From Prunella strophiata (Eukaryota > Chordata > Aves > Passeriformes > Prunellidae), in the NCBI GenBank assembly GCA_036583965.1, contig JAZBQD010000001.1, positions 28,182,597 through 28,246,596 on the forward strand: DNA of 64,000 nt. Reading direction: 5' to 3'. This document shows positions 52,601 to 62,517 of this stretch, in pieces. A program made the position numbers and the translations under genes. Under the pieces are notes generated by a model. That model made no database searches. It was not told where the DNA came from and worked only from the letters and a program-made list of their open reading frames with translations. Each line of letters begins with the position of its first letter. The first letter of the stretch is position 1.

Positions 52601-55600
52601 TAGCACAGATGGCAAAAGGCACTCCGTTTTACAACCTGACTGGCAGGACTACACTCACACCTTCCCTGAGTTGGCCGACCACACCAGCATGCACACTTCC
52701 ACAGGGACAGTGTCTGCCAGTGACAGATTCATGTGTGGGTGGGTGAGCTTCAGCTGCAGCTTCTGCTTGGCAGGCTGAGACACCTCCCAGAATGTGTGGT
52801 GCTGATATGTAAGCCCAGTTATATTAGCCTCATATTTTTTCAGCTCAGTTGTTTCTTTGTTTCCTCTCTCCCTGCATTCAGCTGGCATGAACTTGAGTCC
52901 TGTGGCACGGTTAAAGAAAACCTGGTCCAAGGTCAAAACAGCCAAATTTGATGTTTTAGAGGTATGTATAAAGTTTTGACTTTATATAGAAATCCACCAA
53001 ATAGTTTCATCCAAACCTCTGCTAATTACTGTGCTAGAGAGCAGGCACCTCTGTCAGTGGTCACCAGCACATAAACCTTATGAGAGTATTTCCTCCATTT
53101 CAAACTCTCTACTTGTCTGCAAAGAAAAGTGGATGCCAGCTGTCTCTAGATTATTTCTCTCCTAGAGTATTTTTGCCAATTTAACTTCCAGGTAGTTTCC
53201 ACTCCTGTGAATGCTGCCTTCAAAATAATTAGAGGACTCCACCTAGTGGAGAAGTGCATGGCAACAAAACCTAATTGAAACAGGCATCAGAAACAGAGGT
53301 GACAGTGGGGGAGACTTAGAGAGCCATTTATGATTTCTTTTCGGTCTGCTTTGTTCATGGAATAGATGCAAAGCCAGTACAGAGCCCTCCTGTCAAGAAG
53401 GTAGAAGTTATAAAAACCTGCACCCAGACCCAATCAGTATAAAGGTACCCTACCTTGAAAATTGAAATAGGCACCAAATGAAGTTACAAAGAATAAACTC
53501 TGATGGTTAGAGCAAAGATTTTAATTTTCAGGAACATGTATTACTTGTCTTTTCCCCTCCTCTATGAAAACAGCACCACATGGACCCATCCAGCAACTTC
53601 TGCAACTACCGCACAGCGCTGCAAGGAGCGGCGCAGCGCTCGCAGAGCGCCAACAGCAGCCGCGAGAAGATCGTCATCCCGGTGTTCAACCTATTCATCA
53701 AGGACATCTACTTCCTGCACAAGATCCACACCAACCGCCTGCCCAACGGCCAGATCAACTTCAAGGTAGGGCTCAGCACACTGCCCTGCCCCTGCAGCCT
53801 GCTGCACTGCAAGCTGGGCTTCATCACATGGCCCATGCCCTCAGTGCCCACGTCATCCAGACCAAGTGGGGTCAAATCCAGGGGAGCTGATTTGAATCAC
53901 ATTCTGGCAAAGCCAGCAGTTGCTTTTCTGTGGCAGCAAGCCATCATATCTGATCAAATGTAATAGGTCACTTGAGCCTGAGTCATCAGCCTTAGCTGAT
54001 TTCACCTCATCAGTTTCGCTGGCTATAATGGTGTTTATCAGGTCTGCAAGGGAGGTTCTACAGCTTCTGGGCTCTCCTCTCCCCAGCTAATAAACATGCA
54101 TGTCCAAGCCACCATAGTCTGTCAAAAGTACTTCTTGACAAAATGTTTTTGTCATCATTAAGGCTGTGTAAGTGGAGGGAGGCACACAGAAGATACAGAG
54201 GCAAACCCTAAGTAATTACAGATTTCTTAAAATCCTAGGAAGGAAAGGATTTTGGTACACTAACTAACTAACACAGTAACTATATGTTACTGTGATTTCC
54301 CAAATTTAAGGAGTGCTTTATGGAAAGATCAGATGTCATACTTCATTTAAATTGAAGTTTGGAAATATAAAAAGTAAAGCAAATAAAATATTTACTGTCC
54401 AGCTCCAGTCACAGGATTTTAGACACTCAACACAGAAAATAGGCACCATTATATAGGAAGGAAAGGCTGATGATAAAAAAATTGAAGGCAAAAGATCAGA
54501 TGGTGGGCTGAGATTCACTGTCCTGAACTTGAGGCTGGCAGCAGATGAGGAACTAGCAGCAAGGGGGCAAATGAGGGGAGCCATAAGAAAAGAGGATAAC
54601 AAGGAATCACAGAATATGCAGAGTTGGAAGGGACCTGACAAGGGATCACCAAGCCCAAGTCCCAGCCCTGCACAGCACCACCCCCCAAGAGTCACCCCAT
54701 GTTCCTGAGAGCATTGTCCAAATGCTTCTTGAATTCTGTCAGGCTGGTGCTGTGACCTATTCCATGTAAGTCTGAGTAAGGGACAATAAGAAAAGCAGCA
54801 TAAAGAATAAGACTGAGAGGCTCTGAAATAGAATATGATCCTAATATTTCAAAGAAACAACTACTACTTTAATAATACTCTTTTAATTACTTCATGCAGA
54901 AGTTCTGGGAAATTTCAAGACAGATTCATGATTTCCTGACATGGAAGCAGGTTGAGTGTCCTTTTGAAAAAGACAAGAAAATCCAGACCTATCTACTCAC
55001 AGCACCTATTTATAGTGAAGAAGGTAAAGTCCTCTGTTGAACATTATAGTGAGTCTTTCTATGTGTTAAAATACAAAGTATGCAGATGAAAAATATATAC
55101 ATGCAAAACCCTATTTTATTAGTAATTTTCTAAGTGTTATCATTTCCCTATTGGCTTCTGATGAGAACAAATTTCATAATAAGACTACCCAGTTACATCT
55201 GCTATATTGTAACCCTTAGATTTTTTCCTCAGGTAAAAAACTCCTGTATCTGATTGTTTCTACTTTTTTTTTTACTAGCTCTGTTCATTGCATCCTTTGA
55301 AAGTGAAGGTCCAGAAAACCACATGGAAAAAGACAGCTGGAAAACACTCAGGTATGAAGCTTGCCTAAGAACATGAGTCTGTTCTGCAGACACACAGAGG
55401 CATCAGCTTCTTCTGTCCTATTTGCATACCCAGCTTAAAACCATAATACAGTTCTTTTTACCTTCAAAATTTACATCTGCAAAAAATTTCAGTGGGGCTT
55501 GGATTTTGATGCAGCTTTTCTGTTGGGGCTACAAGATCACTGCTGAGACTGTGAAAGAGAATATCCTTTATTTAAGCTATCAAATACAGTAAAATAATCT

Positions 55601-56385
55601 GTATTTGTAGTAGTGTTCAGACGTGGTTTTCTCAGGGGAACAAACCTATAGAGATACTAAGAAAGTGCTCTCATCACAGCTATGCTCCTACAAATCATAT
55701 AAAAGGATGAAAATTTCTAGGAAAATGGTAATTGTCAGCCTACCCTCAGGGATAAAGTCTCAAAGACTCCTCATTCTTCTGAGAATGGGCAGCACCAGTC
55801 CCATACACATGATCAGATCAATTAATTAGATTTTTTCCAATACTGAGACCAAGGCAGAGAGGTTTGTGAATTGTACTAAACATGAAGATCTAACACATCT
55901 GTACCAGACAGGGGATGAACACACCTGCATGCCCTGAGCTCTGTCAAGGCACATTAGCACTGCATTGTCCTAGACAAGACCCAGTTTCCCACTGGCCCCA
56001 GCATTTCCTGGGATGTCCCTGTGAGCTTCTCACTCACAGCCCCCATGCAATGCACCTTGCATTACACCCAGCACTGCTCAGCCTACAGTAGTTTAGGATG
56101 ACAGACACAGAACATATGGTACATGCCTGAGCTGATCCTAAGGGCCTGAGGTAATTTTATGCAAGTTAAATTTTCATCTCATTTAATGTCAGCATCTTTA
56201 TTGAAACGCACAGATTTATTCCAGTTTCTAGGAGCTGAAAATCTATCCCTTGAAGAGAGGCTGTCAGCTAATGATGCCAGATAGATCTATAGCCAAAAAT
56301 GAAAAACTTTTGGTTGTGATAGAAAAGATAATTTTATTTTTTTATTGCTTTGTCTTTCAGGACAACTCTGCTTAATAGAGCCTGA
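34516..56385 (+). CDS. RASGEF1A: RASGEF1A, Ras guanine-nucleotide exchange factor (spliced, 12 coding exons)
   Basis: The product is a Ras-family guanine-nucleotide exchange factor: the family promotes GDP release from small GTPases at membranes, and RASGEF1 proteins are reported to act on Rap2-type GTPases. Joining the exons at 34516-34689, 40946-41074, 46491-46628, 49941-50162, 50446-50520, 50758-50850, 52483-52585, 52882-52961, 53574-53765, 54900-55023, 55279-55351 and 56361-56385 gives 475 codons plus TGA with every phase matching. An N-terminal REM (RasGEF_N) domain spans about residues 36-165, opening with SGSLEALIERLVP. The catalytic CDC25 domain spans about residues 205-455, with conserved blocks at DPLILAQQLTYIEL, FIDVARECFNIGNFNSMMA and IVIPVFNLFIKDIYFL. 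No transmembrane segment or signal peptide is seen. Compared with human RASGEF1A from memory, a short glycine-rich insert near residue 28 is absent, which accounts for the length difference. The paralogue call is inferred from specific motifs and is strong. No frameshift or internal stop is present. Confidence 0.97.
34690..40945 (+). other. RASGEF1A: RASGEF1A intron 2
   Basis: A 6,256-bp GT-AG intron with no coding exon recognised. The last 700 bp include AT-rich homeodomain-like words such as GACTAATTAAGCA near 40,674, which could belong to a conserved element; this is a guess from composition only. Confidence 0.7.
40946..41074 (+). CDS. RASGEF1A: RASGEF1A exon 3 (REM domain)
   Basis: The exon has 129 bases in phase 0 between CCCACAG and GTAAAT. 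It encodes residues 59-101, opening RTYIFTFLLSSRVF, the conserved helix of the RasGEF_N module, followed by HPHELLAKVGQIC and a glutamine/lysine-rich stretch. The open frame matches the RASGEF1 family at almost every position up to the donor. Confidence 0.97.
43699..43756. repeat. A-rich simple repeat with interspersed C
   Basis: About 58 bases consist almost wholly of A runs broken by single C residues. It may be a decayed poly(A) tail or a simple repeat; no retrotransposon body is recognisable beside it. Confidence 0.85.
46107..46148. repeat. Imperfect hairpin, 16-bp stem with 2-nt bulge
   Basis: GTACTGCTGTTTGAAC (46107-46122) pairs with GTTCAAACACTGCAGTAC (46131-46148) apart from a two-base bulge, around an 8-nt loop. 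It lies in intron 3, 340 bp before exon 4. Confidence 0.8.
46491..46628 (+). CDS. RASGEF1A: RASGEF1A exon 4 (REM domain)
   Basis: The exon has 138 bases in phase 0, flanked by TTTCTAG and GTAGGG. It encodes residues 102-147, including LLKEWTETFPYDFQDEKSM, the characteristic tryptophan-containing REM motif, and ends at ITQCDE, which is specific to RASGEF1A among the paralogues I remember. Confidence 0.97.
46629..49940 (+). other. RASGEF1A: RASGEF1A intron 4
   Basis: A 3,312-bp GT-AG intron without recognised exon. It includes a G-rich/T-rich segment at 47,265-47,316 and a short GGCA repeat near 49,741. The open frames on both strands around 47,640-48,020 overlap each other and have no family motif. 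Confidence 0.7.
49941..50162 (+). CDS. RASGEF1A: RASGEF1A exon 5 (end of REM domain, linker, start of CDC25 domain)
   Basis: This is the largest coding exon, 222 bases in phase 0, between CTGCTTAG and GTGAGA. It encodes residues 148-221: the last REM helices, the linker KGTILKTKPQ, then DILSVCCDPLILAQQLTYIE, the first structurally conserved region of the CDC25 domain. If intron 5 were retained, the frame would stay open to a TAA at 50286-50288 and remove the catalytic core. Confidence 0.97.
50446..50520 (+). CDS. RASGEF1A: RASGEF1A exon 6 (CDC25 domain)
   Basis: The exon has 75 bases in phase 0 between ACACAG and GTACAA. It encodes residues 222-246, ERVSNIYPEDLMQIVSHMDS then LDNHK. The stretch QIVSHMDSLDNH separates RASGEF1A from RASGEF1B, which as I recall has a different sequence here. 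The intron before it is only 283 bp. Confidence 0.96.
50758..50850 (+). CDS. RASGEF1A: RASGEF1A exon 7 (CDC25 domain)
   Basis: The exon has 93 bases in phase 0 between CTCTTACAG and GTAGGT. It encodes residues 247-277, with TYNLEAYDNWFNCLSMLVAT and then EICR. NLEAY-WFN-LS-LVATEIC is a strongly conserved helix of the Ras exchange domain in the RASGEF1 family. Confidence 0.97.
50851..52482 (+). other. RASGEF1A: RASGEF1A intron 7
   Basis: A 1,632-bp GT-AG intron, AT-rich, with a poly(T) run near 51,431. Nothing else is recognised. Confidence 0.75.
52483..52585 (+). CDS. RASGEF1A: RASGEF1A exon 8 (CDC25 core)
   Basis: The exon has 103 bases, running from phase 0 to phase 1, between TTCTCCAG and GTGAGT. 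It encodes residues 278-311 and the first base of codon 312. It carries VVKKKQRTRM and the second conserved CDC25 region, FFIDVARECFNIGNFNSMMA, which lies at the Ras-binding face in structures of this domain family. Confidence 0.97.
52882..52961 (+). CDS. RASGEF1A: RASGEF1A exon 9 (CDC25 core)
   Basis: The exon has 80 bases and completes codon 312 as serine, then encodes GMNLSPVARLKKTWSKVK and TAKFDVLE up to residue 338. It lies between TTCAG and GTATGT. Exons 8 and 9 are coupled: skipping only one would shift the frame. Confidence 0.97.
52962..53573 (+). other. RASGEF1A: RASGEF1A intron 9
   Basis: A 612-bp GT-AG intron with no feature recognised. Confidence 0.8.
53574..53765 (+). CDS. RASGEF1A: RASGEF1A exon 10 (CDC25 core, CpG-rich)
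   Basis: The exon has 192 bases in phase 0 between AAACAG and GTAGGG. It encodes residues 339-402: HHMDPSSNFCNYRTALQGAA, then REKIVIPVFNLFIKDIYFLH and LPNGQINFK, the third conserved region and the approach to the helical hairpin. Its base composition is unlike that of its neighbours: I count about 13 CpG dinucleotides, mostly in its first half, whereas the adjoining exons are CpG-poor. Confidence 0.97.
53766..54899 (+). other. RASGEF1A: RASGEF1A intron 10
   Basis: A 1,134-bp GT-AG intron carrying the antisense CR1 fragment at 54601-54765. The rest has no recognised feature. Confidence 0.8.
54601..54765 (-). mobile_element. CR1 LINE 3'-end fragment
   Basis: The plus strand reads GAATCACAGAATATGCAGAG, then TTGGAAGGGACC, CAGCACCACCCCCCAAGAGT and GAGAGCATTGTCCAAATGCT TCTTGAATTCTGTCAGGCTG in order. 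These are the typical words of avian CR1 non-LTR retrotransposon tails, read from the 3' end backwards, so the element lies antisense to the gene. It is severely 5'-truncated, as most CR1 copies are, and somewhat diverged. It is the best evidence for a bird (or other archosaur/turtle) genome. Confidence 0.85.
54900..55023 (+). CDS. RASGEF1A: RASGEF1A exon 11 (end of CDC25 domain)
   Basis: The exon has 124 bases, phase 0 to phase 1, between TCATGCAG and GTAAAG. It encodes residues 403-443 and the first base of 444: KFWEISRQIHDFLTWKQVEC then PFEKDKKIQTYLLTAPIYSE. These match the C-terminal helices of the exchange domain in RASGEF1A. Confidence 0.97.
55279..55351 (+). CDS. RASGEF1A: RASGEF1A exon 12
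   Basis: The exon has 73 bases, phase 1 to phase 2, between TTTTTACTAG and GTATGA. It encodes residues 444-467 plus two bases of 468: ALFIASFESEGPENHMEKDS then WKTLR. FESEGPENH is a hallmark of the RASGEF1 C-terminus. Confidence 0.97.
55352..56360 (+). other. RASGEF1A: RASGEF1A intron 12
   Basis: A 1,009-bp GT-AG intron with no recognised feature. Confidence 0.8.
56361..56385 (+). CDS. RASGEF1A: RASGEF1A exon 13, last coding part and stop
   Basis: After TTGTCTTTCAG the first base completes Arg468, followed by TTLLNRA and TGA at 56383-56385. The short tail agrees with the RASGEF1A ending I remember. The exon continues as 3' UTR. Confidence 0.96.
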
Positions 56386-56521
56386 GAAATTTGGATACGA
56401 TTTGCAGACTTTGAAGCACATCAAATGGACATGTTTTTACAACCTGAATGAAAGACTTGGACTGAGCTAAGAAAGACCTCACTGGATGAGGTCTGTTTTG
56501 TACATACAGTAACTTTTATGA

Positions 56522-56527
56522 AATAAA
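56522..56527 (+). terminator. RASGEF1A: Proximal polyadenylation signal AATAAA
   Basis: This canonical hexamer lies 137 bases after the RASGEF1A stop codon with a GT/T-rich downstream element at 56573-56590. It is the best supported 3' end in the window. Confidence 0.7.
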
Positions 56528-57104
56528 ATGTGGTAAATATTTCACATGTCAACCTTAAGGCACTTACTGAAGGGTTTTGGTTTTTTATTTTAAATATAAG
56601 GGCAGGGCCCTGTTCTCAGAGATGAAATGTATCATGGGAGATGGTATCTTATTCTATCAGCATCCAAATTTTTATTTTTTATTACTTCCACCAAAACAAA
56701 TGCAAATTAAAACACACATCCTAACTGAAGCCAGTGTTCAGGTGAAATACCCCATTGGACCAGTATCCTACAGAACACTCAGTTTGTCTCCCTAGCTTTG
56801 AAATGAAGGGTCTCCTTCAAATCAGCAGAGTTGTTCACAGATCTGTTCACAAGTGTTTGTTCCTCTCCTCCATCAGCAAATAGTGCCTTACAAGGTACTG
56901 AGCTTGTGTAGTTGTACCTTCTGACTGGGCTGGAAGTAAGGGAAATAAAAATGTGGATGTCTCGAAACCAGCTACAATGTACTTTTTACCTAAAGTGGAG
57001 AATTATGGCACATGAAGTAGAGTATACCTGCCTGTAACACTGATGGTGCAGCAAACCTATTTTTGTTACATGATTTAAAGAGACAAGAGGGGGTAACTGC
57101 TGGG

Positions 57105-57160
57105 GTCTGTGTGTTTGTGTGAGTATGTGTGTGTGCACACGTGGGGATGCACACATGTCT
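57105..57160. repeat. GT-rich microsatellite-like tract
   Basis: Interrupted (GT)n, with GTGTGTGTGCACACGTG at its centre, in the possible long 3' UTR. Confidence 0.75.
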
Positions 57161-57986
57161 AAGTTTCAATTCTTCTGGGAACTATCCTTTTACATTCTGG
57201 CTGTCAGAATAGTTTGTGTTTTCCTTTTGAAAAATCAGGGAATTTTTTTTTTTTTTTGTTATGTTTGAAGAGAAGAATGTCTAACCTTGATTATAATCTC
57301 TGCAAAACAGTCCTAATATGCTTTTCTAAAAAGAGTCTTTGGAAAATGAAAAATCAGCATGGGCCAGGGAAGGGGGAGTAAACTCAGATGTCCAATTTGA
57401 AGTTAAGGCTAAAGTTTCCAAAAAGCTTAAGAGTTCATCACTGTGAATTGGTCATTTAATTCCATTGGTTCCTTTGAGAAGTAGAGTCTGCACTTACAGA
57501 CAATTAAAACAAAGACCAACTTCAAATGTAAGGTTTTCTAGTCTTTTGCAAGCCATGATTGACTGTCTGGGACAGCACCCACTGAAATCTAAGGACTAAG
57601 AAATTAGTCAAACCTTTGAACAAGTCAGTACCAAAATTAGAGGTGATCTGCAAACCCACTGATGCTTGCCATTTCTAATTTCTCCTTTTAGTATTGAGTT
57701 TAAAACTAATTTGACTATCTAAGTACCTGAAGAGGTTGTTAAGTTCAAGGTATTCATTTCCAGGGAGAAAAAAAAAAATATAGTTAGGACTTTTGTCAAC
57801 TGATCTCTGAGTTAAGAAAGAAAAAACAGTCTCAGATTAAAACTATTTTGTCTAATGAACAAATTATTACCCACTAATACCTAGTTTTCTTTTCCAATAA
57901 TTTTTCCTCTGAAGGCTTGAGGGCTGAATATAAGATAATAACTTGAGCTAGATAATTAGACTGGTTTGTTTTTTCTTTTTGTTCAT

Positions 57987-58020
57987 TAAAAAAAAAAACA
58001 AACAAACAAACAAACAACAA
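57987..58020. repeat. Poly(A) followed by (CAAA)n
   Basis: A run of A passes into five or so CAAA units. Such tracts are typical of a microsatellite born from an A-run. Confidence 0.9.
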
Positions 58021-58067
58021 AACCAGTCCCTCTAAAGCTGACAGTGGTCACAGTCTCCCTAACAGAG

Positions 58068-58090
58068 CCTTGCAGAGGACCTCTGCAAGG
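58068..58090. repeat. Perfect 11-bp palindrome in possible long 3' UTR
   Basis: CCTTGCAGAGG and CCTCTGCAAGG flank a single A. It is GC-rich for its surroundings. As RNA the arms could pair, or it may be chance. Confidence 0.8.
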
Positions 58091-58987
58091 ACTTCTTTAA
58101 AAATGACCAGCTCTAGGTAGATGGTGTTTATCATCTTATTCTGCCTTCTGTTGAAGAAGGGGCAAGACTTGCTGGACTGAGGGTGTGGTTTATTGCAGTC
58201 CAGCAGACTCTCCTTGCCTGAGTGCCTGCAGCCAAGAGCAGTGCCACTGTTTGATGCAGCATCTGCAAGCATCTTAGCAGAAATTTGCTTTACTGGCCCT
58301 GGAGCACAGTGAAAAATTAAAATGTTTTCCCTCTTTCACTTCCCCTTTGACAAATACTTAAGAGTAAGTTGATGTGAGGAAAGGAGACAAATCAACATTT
58401 TGCTATTCCCATAGCATTGGCATCAAAGAGAAACAAAAGCAAGTTCCACCACGAGGAAAGAAGAAGTAGAATACTAACTGTTAACAAGAACAGCCCAGGA
58501 AAGGGGAAGGGATAATTCTTATGACCTGCTGCTATTTCTCCTGTGCTGAAGTACTGGCCTTCAGCCCTGGATTCCAGTGAGAATATTTATACTGTATTAT
58601 TACAGTGTTTTGCACTTTCAGAGATGTTCTAGCTAGTAACATTGTCAGACACTATAAGAGGGATTGTATATCAGCTTTGTTTATGTAATTGAAGTTTAAA
58701 AGGGATGCTTAAAATTTAAGGAAAAAATATATATTTGAAATTCAATTTTAGAACACTTTCTGTAAATGTATGAAAGAGCTTTCACATGAATGTGCACTTC
58801 GCCGGTCAATCAGTCCAAGTATATACTTGAAATCCATGCAGTATCTACATTGGTTCCCTTTTATTTCTCCTCCCTGAGTTTGATACATTCCTTAAATACA
58901 GTGTTTTGCTATTCTGAGCTGAAATGCTAAATATAAAGCTGTACCATAAAGCAGGATATTCTGTGTTTGACTGGATGTGCTTGCATT

Positions 58988-58993
58988 AATAAA
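58988..58993 (+). terminator. RASGEF1A: Possible distal polyadenylation signal AATAAA
   Basis: AATAAA follows an AT-rich stretch resembling the end of a long 3' UTR. The downstream sequence is T-rich but not clearly GT-rich, so the site is weaker than the proximal one. Confidence 0.35.
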
Positions 58994-59489
58994 AAAAGAA
59001 ACTTGCTTCAACCATGATTAACTTTTTCCATAGTTATTTTTCCCCTGCAAATGTATCAAACCACAACCCAGAAGCTGAATGAGGTGTGGAAGGCACTATG
59101 GTCACAGTGAGCCAACTGGTTACCTTGACTGGAGAAGCTATAGTATGAAATGTTTAAATTTCTTTTAACAAAAGCAAGAGCAACACTAAGCCAACAATAT
59201 ACTGCCACTTCTAATGTTCTTTCTGTAGCAGTATTTTATGGATTTGATTCTGTCTGTGCTGCAGAATATTTTTGTTCTCTCAATGGAAATGTTTAACAGT
59301 TCCACTGTGTAAAAACATACTGTGTCATAAGAGCTGAATTTCATTTTTTCCCCCCTGTATTTATCCTTTGAACAGCAGAGCACAGGAACATTTGCTGGCT
59401 GCAGCAGACTGCAGGGTTTCCTGTGGCAAGGTTCTGTTGGCATTTCAACACCCCAGCACCTCTGCTTGCAACCACTGCCCTTTTTCAGG

Positions 59490-59600
59490 CCCTGCTGTAC
59501 AGAAGCAAAGCCACTTCTGCAAGGTCACACAGAACAGACAAGCACAGAGCTGTGAGCAAATCCAGCTTTTCTGCCCCAGTGCCACTCCTTTCTCAGGGCT
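59490..59600 (+). mobile_element. Possible ancient MIR-like SINE remnant
   Basis: CTTCTGCAAGGTCACACAGA, then GCAAATCCAGCTTTTCTGCC and AGTGCCACTCCTTTC parallel the second half of MIR, including the well-known AAGGTCACACAG core. It lies just beyond the RASGEF1A 3' end. Confidence 0.4.
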
Positions 59601-62517
59601 ATAAGCCTTGGAAAAAGAAAACAAAATTACATCATGGAAATACAGGAGCTCTGGAAGTCCCCATAAGCATTTCTGGTCTGTTGGAAACTCTCTAGGGAAA
59701 TGGTTTTGGTAACCAGACACCCACACCACAGCTCAGTCATCACAGCTCATTAGAAAAGATAATGATGTTTACCAGCATTAAGAGGATCAAGCAGATAAGA
59801 GTCTTCCTGATGGCCAGTTCACACTCATAATTAATATGAATATTGCATCCTTGAAAACTCACTTCCAATTACGTGCCATCCAGTCATTAGGATACATTAG
59901 CTATTTACACAGGCATAAGAGTAAACAATACAATTGCTTTCCAGGCCCTTCACTGCCATTAGAGCACAGCACAGTGTGACAAGCAGTAGCTCAGTGCCAG
60001 TAAGGCATCCTTAGTTACATGGGCAGCAATTTGATTTATCAAGTTAATAATTCCCAAGAAACAACTTTCTTGTAGCAAATAACTCACGGGGCAAAATTCA
60101 GCTGAGCAGTTATCTGCCAGCTGATACTAGTACATCTTTTGGGAAGAAGTCAGTAATTCTTCTGAGGATGTGCTGACAGATTTTCTCTCTTCAGCCTTCA
60201 ATGTATGTAATTTTATGAGGGCAGCCCCAGCTTCCCAGAACAGCCTACAAGCAGTGTGTGGAAGCACAGTTTTCACCTTGTTCCCTGCAGCAATTGACTA
60301 GGGCTGTGTGGACAGCAAGACAAATAATTTAAAAAATCAAATTGCAGAAAGAATTCATCTGCAGCTGTTAATGCATGTTATCAAAGATGTTTCCAGACCA
60401 GTAAGCATGCAAATATTAGCAATAGCTCCTTTCATGCTTGTCCATGGCAAGGCAGGAATAACTGGGAATGTTTTGAGGTTCCAGCACATTCCTATGGGCT
60501 CTGACAGAAGTTTGCTGTCCTTCACTACTTCCCACGGTGGGCCTTGGGCTTTTGGAAGAGACAGAAACCACATTTGGGGGTGTAGTTCTGCAGTACATGG
60601 AGGTACAACAAAAATTCTAACCATCTCTCTAACATGGTAATAATAAATAATTGAAGCATTTTAGCATTTCCAATGTTACAAGCAATTCTTGGCATCAATG
60701 TTTTTATGGCTTCCTGACAGCACATTCAGCTTTTGCACAGAAAATGGATGCAGTTGGTTGCTGTAAGATAACCTGGAATATTGATTTATTTCTATAAAGA
60801 AATATTAGAAGCAATCAAGTTCTATGTCAGGCAGGGAGTGCTGGACATTGTGAGGCATATTCTGCCCTCTCCTTAAGATGTGTGATGAGGAGGATATTCA
60901 AACCACCAGGAAATGCAAAAGCCAATAAATACACTGGTTCTGATCAAGTAGGATGCATACCCACAGTATGGGTTACTCAGGCTCCTGACAGCCAATAATA
61001 AAAAGCACTGAAATAGAGAAGTCCTGTCAGAAACACTGTTTAGCAAAAACAGTGCACAGTTACTTGAAACTATTAGTAGCACCTACCAGGAAACCAAACC
61101 TCCCAAACAAACTGAAACTAAACACACACACAAACAACAAAGCCAAACCCAGGTCTGTGGCCACACAGAGGAGTCCTGTTTACAAACCTACTTCAGCACC
61201 AGGCCTGGAGACCATCTTACAGGATTGAAAGAAAGCTGAAAGTGAACACAAACCAAAGCACCAGCTTCAAACATCCTCACCTAGTCCAGAACAGAAAAGA
61301 AACTTGAAATTTAATGGAAATTTGCTTCTAATATGTCTAATCTCATCTAGCTGCTTCTGATTAAGCAGCAATTTTAAAACTAATGTAATTCTGTTTGAGG
61401 GCAGAAGTCAAATGAGTTCCAACAGAATCTCATTACAGAGAAAACTACTTAACATCTTTTTAATCCCTGTCACATGAGCACACTATGGCCTCTTCTGATT
61501 CTGTGGCATATTAAATTAAATATAGCATCCTGCTATCCATCAGTGTCAACACTGAAAGTTTCCTTTAAAATATTTACACAACATTGTTTACATTCAGTTC
61601 AAAGAAGATACTGCTAACAACACTCCACCTCCACAAATATCTATTAAATCAAAGAACAAAGCACAACATATCCTCACTAACAACAACAGAGCACTGAGGA
61701 ACTCAGCAAACACAGTTGTAAGTGATGGAGTTGACTGAAGTCATGGATGTTTATGGAAATACTAGAATTTAAAGAAACAGTGTATTATTCTTGTCTGGGG
61801 ACATAATAGCTCACTGTTGAAGACCTGATGTCAGTTTGGAAAAAAACACAAACCACTTCTGAGACATTTCTAAAACAAAATCCAAGCAAGCAATGAATAA
61901 TTTGACAGATGCAAACAAATCCATTTTGTTTTTCTATACACGTCTTACTTCATTTTACTGCTTAAAAATTTTAGAGTATCCAAGTATTCCAAAAAGAATT
62001 TCACAATAGTCCAGCAGCCAAAAAAATCACTTTGACAAGATTTTTAAGAGCACACAAACACAACCCCCCCAACATCTGTTCCATGGATGCATTTACAGGC
62101 CAGAACACCATCCCAGCTGCTCCCCAGGAAAAGCTGTGACTCTCAACCTGAGAGTAGCCAAAGCTGTCTCAGAGCTGCTCTCCAAAGCCTTCCTGAGCAC
62201 CAAGCAATCTCAAAGGGTTTTATTTTTGCTCCAGACTATCCCCTTAACATGATCATTTTCCCCAAGGATTGTAATGAAGTCAGCAAGAAGCCACTTAAGC
62301 TTGCAGGAAATCTGCAAAGAGCTGAGGCTCTCACAGGGCCAAAGCCATGCTGTGCCTGTTAGCTCCTATTTGCACAGCTCTGCTCAGCTGCACCTCCTGT
62401 CTCCTCCACATCCATCACACTGGGACAATCCCATTTTCCCCCTTTTCCTCACAGGAGGAGCTCCCCTGTTGTTTCACAGATGCAACTTTGCTGCACATTT
62501 GCCACTGCCTTCAGCAG

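Larger units (their letters stand above)
56386..58993 (+). other. RASGEF1A: RASGEF1A 3' UTR (short form to about 56,545; possible long form to about 59,000)
   Basis: The first AATAAA lies at 56522-56527, about 140 bases after the stop, and a GT/T-rich segment (56573-56590) sits about 45 bases further on, a normal arrangement for cleavage near 56,545. Further candidate signals are AATAAA at 56944-56949 and 58988-58993. The DNA between holds no coding signal, a GT-rich stretch (57105-57160), a poly(T) run near 57242 and a (CAAA)n run (57987-58020). Whether longer transcripts reach 59.0 kb is inference. Confidence 0.55.
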
